From Pyricularia pennisetigena (Eukaryota > Ascomycota > Sordariomycetes > Magnaporthales > Pyriculariaceae): a stretch of DNA of 64,000 bases. The stretch is from assembly GCF_004337985.1 (NCBI RefSeq), contig NW_021940921.1, positions 1,319,758 to 1,383,757 on the forward strand, given 5' to 3'. The position numbers were made by a program, and so were the translations under genes. The notes beneath the pieces are model-generated. The model ran no database searches. It was not told the origin of the DNA and worked only from the letters and a program-made list of their open reading frames with translations. Shown here one piece after another: positions 57,420-64,000 of the stretch (positions are counted from its first letter, which is position 1; each line of letters opens with the position of its first letter).

Positions 57420-58392
57420 GCTGTTTATCTTATTTTATGGCTGCGGCACGCTTTCGGCATGCGGTGAGTGTTCAACTGGGGTCACGTTTTTGAGCGTTGG
57501 AAATGGTGGTTAACTGACAAGAAAGAAGCATGTATCTGTTCTGCGATGTACACGTAATGTACACATTCGCATGCTTGAACCGTGAACCAAGAACCAACAC
57601 GATCACATTTTTTGTACCTATTGGAGTCGCAATTTTTAGCGCCGTGTAATCCTACCGTTGCATGCTTTTCGCTGTATATGAGGTACAACTGAGGTTGGAT
57701 CAATTGTATCGGAGAGGAAAATCTACAGGTGGGCTGGCACCAGCCTTGGGCTCGGTTTTTCTTGTGATACCGAACTGTTGGGTTTATCTCCACTTCGGCA
57801 CACCGGCGGTGATTTCCCCGCTCTTGAGACAATGTTACTTTGATTGGGCTAGGATGAACCCTGATTCATGCTGCTAAAGCTGTCACCTTTGTTGCCCAGG
57901 CCTTTGGAGCACACCGAATCACCAGAGGGATCTTTGATCCCGGATCCTGGATTTTGAGTCCCGGACAACTTGCTCCGACATTCTCGCCAACAACCTATGT
58001 CCACCCATGACAAAGTCTGCCCTTGCGAAAACCCCATTTTCAATGGAAGTGTGCGGCTGCCCAAGGCACGTTTCTGAGATTGATTTTGGGAGCGATGGAG
58101 AAGGCTGTTATAGCCTGTGGAACGCCTCTGCATCTCCCAATTGAGGTTCTCGACCACTGGCGTGGGTCATCGAGAATATTTGGCCCCAGGAGTTGTGTTG
58201 CCATACCTGCTGGACAGGCTCCGAAATGAGCAAGGCAAAGGTTAATCGCTTCGCATATAGATTTTTCTGGATGACCAGGTGCGATGGGCGCGGATTACAA
58301 TATCGGTTTTGGTAACTCCATCAATAATAGTGACAATTGAAAGGGTTTCTCCGAATGCTGATACAAGAACTTGCCTTACCGAGAACAAATTG
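57420..58392. other. intergenic stretch with decayed repeat
   Basis: Contains the second copy (58022-58262) of the F-box 3' flank. No gene recognised otherwise. Confidence 0.4.
58022..58262 (+). repeat. F-box gene 3' end and flank, copy 2 (decayed)
   Basis: Aligns to 52672-52930 with many differences; see that entry. The final codons of the F-box gene are recognisable but out of frame. Confidence 0.45.
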
Positions 58393-59253
58393 TAGAAAGT
58401 CAGGCAATCATTCCAGGCCTCAAAAAACCGCGAGTGGTGTCCAGTAAGTTGGACTGAGCCAGTACACCCGAGTCCCTGGTTCTGGGATCAATCAGAGCCC
58501 GCAGGCTACCAATGTTTCGACAAGTACAAAGATGACTTGGCCCCAATCTATCCATTCATTGCTCAGCAAACTAAACCACTATCAGAGATGGCATCTTATA
58601 CTGGAAGCAGCGCAAATAGTGAAAGGGCTAGTAGGGGCCTGACGCACTATACCGGCCAGTTCGATCCGTACGAATCCCCATTGCACCATATCTTGCCTAG
58701 ATTCACTGAAAGCCACCACCGTCAACGGTGTACTGTCATCTACGTTGACAAGAACGTTCAGATTAGTATTCGCTCCCCGTCACAGCGAAGGCGAATACAT
58801 GAATGGGAGCGTTTGAGATTCGAAGCGCGCAGGTGGGGCGAGAAACACAAACACCGCGAGCCAACGCTATTGAGTGGTCCGCAAGAACGGGCACCCTGTC
58901 AGTGTTCTTTAATCTGGATCAAGCAGCAGCGTGATTTTGGATCGGATCACTAACACCTGCGCACAGCATACATCCGACCAATAACCCCGAAAACAGTGGT
59001 TTTGCCGCGAACCACTAGAACCAAACAGCTGCGGTGGGCAGACTCGAGAGAGGAGCAAAACAATCGCATCGCAGGTAGGCCCCGGAAACATTATGGGGTT
59101 TCCCAGATAACGCCCATCGTGTCCTCAGCGAGATGCGAAGCAGTTGCACTAAGATCGTGTCTGAAACGGAACCAGACTAATCACAGGGATATGGAAGGCT
59201 ATTGTGATGAGTTGTCAGGCTTTGTTTCCAAGCTCTCGATTGATGGCAAGTAA
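58393..59253 (+). CDS. hypothetical spliced gene
   Basis: One plus frame is open from 58393 (just after an AATTGTAG acceptor-like sequence) to an intron at 58931-58996 (GTGATT donor, CACTAACACC branch site, AACAG acceptor) and continues in frame to 59253. The first in-frame ATG is at 58591 (MASYTGSSANSER), giving 198 residues; the open frame upstream (FQASKNREWCPVSW, GYQCFDKYKDDLAPIYPF) suggests a missing 5' exon. The middle is Arg-rich (SPSQRRRIHEWERLRFEARR) and the second exon has KQLRWADSREEQ. No family recognised. The clean intron supports a real gene. Confidence 0.45.
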
Positions 59254-59508
59254 TGGATCGTTTGTGTAAATTTATCCTGTAGCAATTGCGCGCTCAAATG
59301 TATGGGCTGTATATCATGATTCTCGTCGCAGGCCGTCCCCAGATCGAGGCGCAAGTTTGTTTTGTTCGATGAGCGATAACTGTACTTCACTGAAAATAGC
59401 ACTGCATAGAGAAAGGTCGCTGCTGTGGCGCCTAAGCCCATGAAACTTTAATGCACTTGCTGCTTCTGACCAGCGACTACCAGCACGACGGACAAAACTA
59501 ATGATGAA

Positions 59509-60205
59509 TTAATTTGGACAAACATCACCCAGAGATTCCGCTATTTGTTTCCTCATGTTTTCGAGAACGGGTAATACAGTAACACATCTGGCTAAAACCC
59601 TCCGAAAATTCTCTGCAATATCTACTTGGTCCTGAAGCTTCTTCTCTAACAAACTTTGCGTGCTCCGTAAATTTCGATTTTCTTCTTCCAAATCCCTTCG
59701 GTGGTCACGTTCTGCAGCAAGTTCTCCCGCTACCATTCGCAGTTGGTCAGAAAGGTGTGCATTTTCATCTTGAAGTTTGGCGATGAGAGAGCTCGGCTTC
59801 TGCAAACGATGTTATTATCGTCTCCCTTTAAATTCCCACGGAGCTGCTTACCTGAGCGTCTAGGTTTGGATTTTCTGACGCTTTAGTCGCTTCAAACGAT
59901 TTCCCGACCTCCTCACGAAGTAGCCGCAATGCGTTGACGGAATGGTCACTCAAACTCTTTGAAAATATCTTGGAACATATTTCCTCGTTGCCTGGAATGA
60001 CTCGCCATGTGTAAAAATCGGATCCTCGTGGCAAAAGGCGGACCTCAGCAGGTTTGACTTGATGTCCGAGACTCTCATCTGAAAATTGTTAGCCTCGCAC
60101 ATGTTGATAGGTTAAATTAGACTCACATATATGATCAGCCAATTTTTTGCGGCAGTCGTCTCTAATTAGCCGGCGTTCAGTATTACTTGGACGTACTGGA
60201 GGCAT
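59509..60205 (-). CDS. hypothetical coiled-coil protein
   Basis: Three exons: 60205-60127 (MPPVRPSNTERRLIRDD), 60078-59852 and 59799-59509, with GTGAGT and GTAAGC donors and TTTCAG and TTGCAG acceptors; phases fit and give 198 residues. The middle has VRLLPRGSDFYTWRVIPGNE, and the last exon is a coiled coil (ELAAERDHRRDLEEENRNLR). No domain recognised. Complete, with good splice sites throughout, so likely a real gene. Confidence 0.6.
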
Positions 60206-60224
60206 ATTTTTTGTCGTAAAATGC

Positions 60225-60760
60225 GGTGTCTCTGACTGACATCGATACATACCAGTTGACTGTCTACTGGTACCGGCTGGATTCGGGAACAAACAAAATT
60301 CGGGACAACCCAGTGTATGTAACTAGTATCACAACAATGAGTTTGCCCGTCCTGGCAGCCCTGCCAGCGCAACTAGCTCCCAACTACCAGTACCGTGGCT
60401 CCCCTGGCTCCCCTGGCTACCAGTACCTACTCCGTGTGACAGTACTAGTATGGAACAAAAGGCCGCCTCACTGGCTAGCAGTACTGCCTTGGTACTAGTT
60501 TCGCAGGATGATGCGCTGACTAGTACCGTTATGCTACTGGTAGCCAGGGTCTGAAGAGCTACCAGTCTCAGGTGGGGCAATTCTCACCCTGGTACCAGTA
60601 TCCTGGATCTTTGCATTAGGATACATACCAGTACCCAGCGGGGTCATACTACCAGTATCCTGGATTTTGGTGCACTGTTTGGGACCGGGGTGCATTAACG
60701 CATCTGGTACTGATACCTTCAGGCGCACGGCCCAAGAACTTGTTTGATACTGGTACCAGA
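60225..60760. repeat. TACCAG/CTGGTA-rich degenerate repeat
   Basis: Dense occurrence of TACCAGTA and CTGGTA words in both orientations mixed with ACTAGTACC and GGCTCCC.TGGC pairs. TACCAGTATCCTGGAT occurs twice (about 60594 and 60652). There is no strict period. It looks like an old, shuffled minisatellite able to form hairpins. No coding content. Confidence 0.6.
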
Positions 60761-61065
60761 AAATTGTTATTTATAAACTATTGACGCTTTCTACGAGTTA
60801 TGGGAACGCAGTTGCAATTGTTCAAACTCGGGCTCCTTCAAGTTCGCATCGTCAAGTTCAATCTCCTTTAGATCGCAGCCGAGTCCCAAACCCAACCCGA
60901 AAACAGGTACTTGATCAGAGGCCAAAAAGTCCAACATATAAACTCCCATCCGAGCTTCCGATGCATTTTTGTTCTTCCTATTCAAGACATCAAGGTTTGT
61001 CCGTTTCATACTAACGAACCTCTGCACGCACTTACTATCAAATTTTACACTCAAAGAGCATAACC

Positions 61066-61629
61066 ATGCAACAGAAAAAAAAAGACCCTTGGGGCCAGAT
61101 TTTTAAAAATGAAGACTGGCTCAACGCCGTAATGAACATAACGTACGACGAACCGATTTCGCCGCCTGTCCCTGTTCTGATAGGCCACGACATTTTTAAA
61201 CTTTACGAAGGGAGTAGTGATCAAGTATACCTTATGCTTACCACAAACGATTGGGGTGGCGATGTCCAATATGCCAAGGAGCAAATCTTTGACTCATTGA
61301 GACCGCATTCGTACGACAACGAGTCGCACGAAGTTCATATCAAAGGCACCAATATAACAATCGCGTTGGAAAAACATATCGAAGAGCTAGAATTGGAAGA
61401 ACCCCGGAAGTTGTTTCATATCGCGGGTAGTTACCCGGAAACCGCTGCTTTGTACTACAACGAAGAGTTGCCGATCAAAATTGGCACCGATGGAATAGGC
61501 GGAACCCGGGATAACGATCACTTATCAATTCAGGATTTGTCGACGATTATGTCTAAATTTAGGGACGGGAAGCCAGTTATGAGAATGATTTTGAAACGAA
61601 AGGCAACCACAAGAAATGAAAGGAAGTGA
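61066..61629 (+). CDS. hypothetical acidic protein
   Basis: Single exon, 187 residues, starting MQQKKKDPWGQIFKNEDW in a good context (ACCATGC). It has alternating beta-like and acidic stretches (VYLMLTTNDWGGDVQYA, HIEELELEEPRKLFH) and a basic C-terminus (LKRKATTRNERK). No signal peptide or membrane segment. No family recognised. The upstream C/T- and A-rich leader looks like a fungal 5' region. Confidence 0.5.
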   Translation: MQQKKKDPWGQIFKNEDWLNAVMNITYDEPISPPVPVLIGHDIFKLYEGSSDQVYLMLTTNDWGGDVQYAKEQIFDSLRPHSYDNESHEVHIKGTNITIALEKHIEELELEEPRKLFHIAGSYPETAALYYNEELPIKIGTDGIGGTRDNDHLSIQDLSTIMSKFRDGKPVMRMILKRKATTRNERK

Positions 61630-62089
61630 GCGTGTATTTTGGGTATTGTTGTATTAATTAGATCTTGGTTTTTCTTTCCTTTGATTTCGAGGCAGTAATA
61701 ACTTGATATAAGGCATTGATCCCCATCTCCAAGACCTGTGCCACTCTTCATCTTGCCCTTATCGCCCGAGGTTTCAGCCGACTTCTCCTGCGGCATGCAA
61801 AAGCCGTGAGTGCAGTGGAAAAGATTGGCCCATCAATGGTAAATTCCGGAACCATGACGGCATCACCATCATCCTTTGCCAGTCGCAGCTGTAACCCCTG
61901 GTAAACAAGCTGAAGACCGATCTTGAACAAGCCCGGAACTTTAATTTGAGTATTTCTCAGAAAGAGGTAAGAGTCCTGAAAATAACATGGTGAACACTTT
62001 TCTAACTCGACATAGTTTGACTATGCCGGCTATACTTGTTTACCTCAATGCGTAACAGCGGTACGGTCATATTTCGGCAAACATACCCC

Positions 62090-63166
62090 ACAACAAGGCG
62101 GCCAGTACTCCGTTCGATTATTTTACCTCGAAGCTCGCAAAACAGACTTCAAAGACGGACTCCACCAGCAGCCATTGTACCAGCTGAACCATCTTCCCAT
62201 CCCAACGTATGCGGTGTGGAATATCGACAGGTTTCTTGCCAGGGTGGCGAGATTGTGCTGCTTCTCTCAAACCATGAACAATACGGGACCTGAAACGAAG
62301 GAGGGATGGTAGCCCTTTGCTTTTCACTGTTGCTGAGAAACTCGGGGCACGAAAGCAGGGCGCATTAGTTATCGAAATGCCCACAGCCTCTCGACGGGAA
62401 CTTCCCGAACAAAGGGCTCGGCAAGCCCCGTGCACAACCTACGTCCCGGAGAAGCTGGACGGCTTTTGGCGGCTTTTCACAAAAAAAGAAAAATCAAGCC
62501 TTCCTCTTCTACCAGCAAACCCAGAGAAGGTTGGCTGTTTGGATGACGCCACCAATGTGTACGGCAGCCTCGTTGAGGAATCGTTCAAGCAAAAGAAAAG
62601 TTTGATCATGGAATGTATTGACAGCTCAGATCTGGGTTTGCCTAACAAAAACATTGAAAACCAGGCACATCATTACTTGGCCATTGGCGCACTTTGGGCA
62701 AAGCATGCGCCGTTTAGCAGAATGGTAGCCTTAATACTGGAGACTCATGCGCTTGAGCTACTATGAATCATCTCACACTCACATACTGTCCGACAAAAAC
62801 AGAGTCTTGCCGCGATTACGAAGCGAAGTCATTGATAAGTCACGCGACATGCTGCTCGAACGACCAACCGACTCCGCATTCAGGACCCGGTTAGCAAGAC
62901 TTCGTCCTTTTTTGAAACTTGGCCTGGAATGCCTACTATTTGTACCTATTGTCGTGGAGAGAAAGAAGGACTCTGAACGGTTAACAGACTGTGATACCAA
63001 ATCGTTGCGCGAACTTATCAATACCTCTCCAAACGCCGATACCATTGCAAAAATCGGCGAAAGATTCCGACGCAGCATCATCGAAGGTGACGTCTTGGTT
63101 TGGAAGAATATTGGGCGCGATAAAATTCGGAATATGAATGTGGAGGAGGTATCGCGACGGATTTAA
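62090..63166 (+). pseudogene. conserved fungal protein, several frame breaks
   Basis: Three plus frames connect: 62092-62309 (PLYQLNHLPIPTYAVWNIDRFLARVARLCCFSQTMN), 62305-62763 (LLFTVAEKLGARKQGALVIE, DDATNVYGSLVEESFKQKKS, NKNIENQAHHYLAIGALWAKHAP) and 62747-63166 (KNRVLPRLRSEVIDKSRDML, SLRELINTSPNADTIAKIGE). Junctions need a one-base change in GAGGGA near 62304 and another shift near 62750. The text reads like a conserved fungal family member but I cannot name it. It converges on the kinase-like fragment to the right. The breaks could be sequencing errors. Confidence 0.4.
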
Positions 63167-63169
63167 CAG

Positions 63170-63997
63170 AGACTTTCCACTTGAAACAGTAGCTGGCCAG
63201 AGAGACCTCCTGTATATCATATCGGGTAACTGATAGCAAAATCCTGTTGGAGCAGCAGGTCTCCCAGGAAGAGGTAAACGATACCCAACAAAGAAGAGAA
63301 AGTTTGGGATCCTTAGCTTGACATCTGTCTCTAGCATTCTGTAAAGAATCCCTTCAATAAAATCTTTCGAGAGCTTATCTCCCAGTCCACCAACAATTTT
63401 TAACCATGTAATCAATGCCAGTCGCTCGTCCGGATTTCCCTTCTTAAATTTCGGCATGTCAACATTCTTGCCAAGGTCTTCAGGGATAATGACCTTCCCA
63501 GGCACGTAAAACATCGTCATTCCAAGAGCCGAAACTTCACCGGCAGAGCTCAATGAACTCGAGCTCCAATACTCGGGTGCCATATACTTGGGCGTCCCCC
63601 AGCTCTATGATGCCCCAACGTGGTCGCCATGTCAAAGTCAATGAGGACTGCGCCACTCGCTGGTGAGAATGCAATGTTTCCTGGGTTTATGCCTTTGTGG
63701 GCGATGCCCATTTTGCCAAAGTACTCAAGAGCAGATGCTTTGTTGTGTGAAGTATCCCGCTAGCGTGTTCTTGCGCGCATACGTAATCCCCGCGTGCTCC
63801 TTGACTTCGACCTGGATCTTGTCGACGGGGGCGCGTCGGTCGATAGACCCAGGCATGAGGCGCTGCTCCTCCTGCATTGCCCGGATCCGCTGCATCCGGG
63901 AAGTAGCAGCATCAAAGCTGGCGGTCGAGTTGTCCGAGTGGTAGGGACCCCCGTTCACGCTGACGTCATTGAGGTTTTGGCGTTGGCTGATGCGCAA
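63170..63997 (-). pseudogene. protein-kinase-like fragment at the window edge
   Basis: Minus-strand frames give a kinase C-lobe: LEYFGKMGIAHKGINPGN (catalytic loop), VLIDFDMATTLG (DFG position, here DFD), GTPKYMAPEYW (APE motif) and VSALGMTMFYVPGKVIIPED. The catalytic Asp of HRD is Gly here (HKG), so activity is doubtful. One base is missing in a G run near 63604, and a second shift lies near 63735. The N-lobe would be at or beyond the window end. The C-terminal end is unclear because the frame continues antisense to the plus-strand gene that ends at 63166. Confidence 0.6.
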
Positions 63998-64000
63998 CTG

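Larger units (their letters stand above)
7924..64000 (+). mobile_element. putative Starship-type element (left end; right end not in window)
   Basis: Four features support a left terminus here. A 5S gene is interrupted at AGTGAGGGC. An inverted end motif CGGTACGA (7929-7936) is shared with another 5S-linked terminus at 7314-7321. An intact DUF3435 recombinase starts about 350 bp inside and reads inward. Downstream genes are accessory (NLRs, large GTPases, F-box, BTB). Starships are fungal elements of tens to hundreds of kb with a DUF3435 'captain' as first gene, and I recall at least one family that inserts into 5S rDNA; that was not checked. No second 5S half or copy of the motif beside 5S sequence is visible further right, so the extent is unproven. 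The end coordinate is simply the window limit. Confidence 0.5.

Noticed and set aside
62981..63169. Extension of the kinase frame to 62981
   Set aside because: This part is antisense to a better supported plus-strand frame (IRNMNVEEVSRRI end) and carries no kinase features.

Overview
The window is filamentous-ascomycete (Pezizomycotina) nuclear DNA, most likely Sordariomycetes. The reasons are short introns (about 45-130 nt) with GT-AG or GC-AG borders, a class II hydrophobin, fungus-type NLR genes (SesB-like/NACHT, NWD/NACHT and a PNP_UDP fragment), a DUF3435 tyrosine recombinase, DUF6601, and a hypocrealean-looking 5S rRNA sequence. It is gene-poor and repeat-scarred: about a third of it holds relics, repeats and gaps rather than working genes. 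All calls come from reading the sequence by eye; no database search was possible.

Layout. 1-7.3 kb: a class II hydrophobin gene and two relics (ankyrin, DUF7025/AAA-type). 7.3-7.93 kb: three 5S rRNA units, namely a 3' half, one full-length copy and a 5' half. The two outer copies are broken at the same place in the 5S sequence, and the foreign DNA on either side carries the same 8-bp motif in inverted orientation (TCGTACCG / CGGTACGA) 4-5 nt from each break. 8.27-11.4 kb: an intact five-exon DUF3435 recombinase with six C2H2 fingers, starting about 350 bp inside the right-hand break and reading inward. This is the layout of a Starship-type giant element inserted in a 5S gene, with a second element ending on the left. 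If so, everything from 7.92 kb to the end of the window is cargo, and its right end lies outside.

Cargo. 12.9-14.5 kb: coiled-coil protein. 14.9-17.5 kb: dynamin-like GTPase with one frameshift. 19-25.4 kb: mostly relics, including a P-loop fragment, a SET/MYND fragment and a truncated PNP domain, plus one conserved small gene. 25.6-36.1 kb: a head-to-head pair of paralogous membrane-anchored SesB-like/NACHT/HEAT NLR genes, with nearly identical 99-bp HEAT repeats (five in one, two in the other), enclosing a DUF6601 membrane-protein gene. 39.7-42.5 kb: a broken NWD/NACHT/ankyrin NLR. 43.7-48.0 kb: a divergent pair, a Tudor-like 770-residue protein and a SET-MYND methyltransferase-like protein. 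48.6-49.4 kb: hypothetical. 49.4-51.3 kb: a 941-bp tandem duplication across an assembly N. 51.8-64 kb: F-box protein, intact dynamin-like GTPase, BTB/POZ protein, several hypothetical genes and a kinase-like fragment at the edge.

How the genes may fit together. NLRs with repeat sensors, large GTPases, F-box and BTB adaptor-type proteins are all families linked to fungal self/non-self recognition or turnover. Their clustering behind a recombinase suggests a mobile accessory island with an immune-like gene load. This is inference; only the domain content and the junctions are seen directly.

Quality warning. At least four frameshifts are one-base losses in homopolymers, and there are N characters beside homopolymer runs, so several 'pseudogenes' may be sequencing artefacts.
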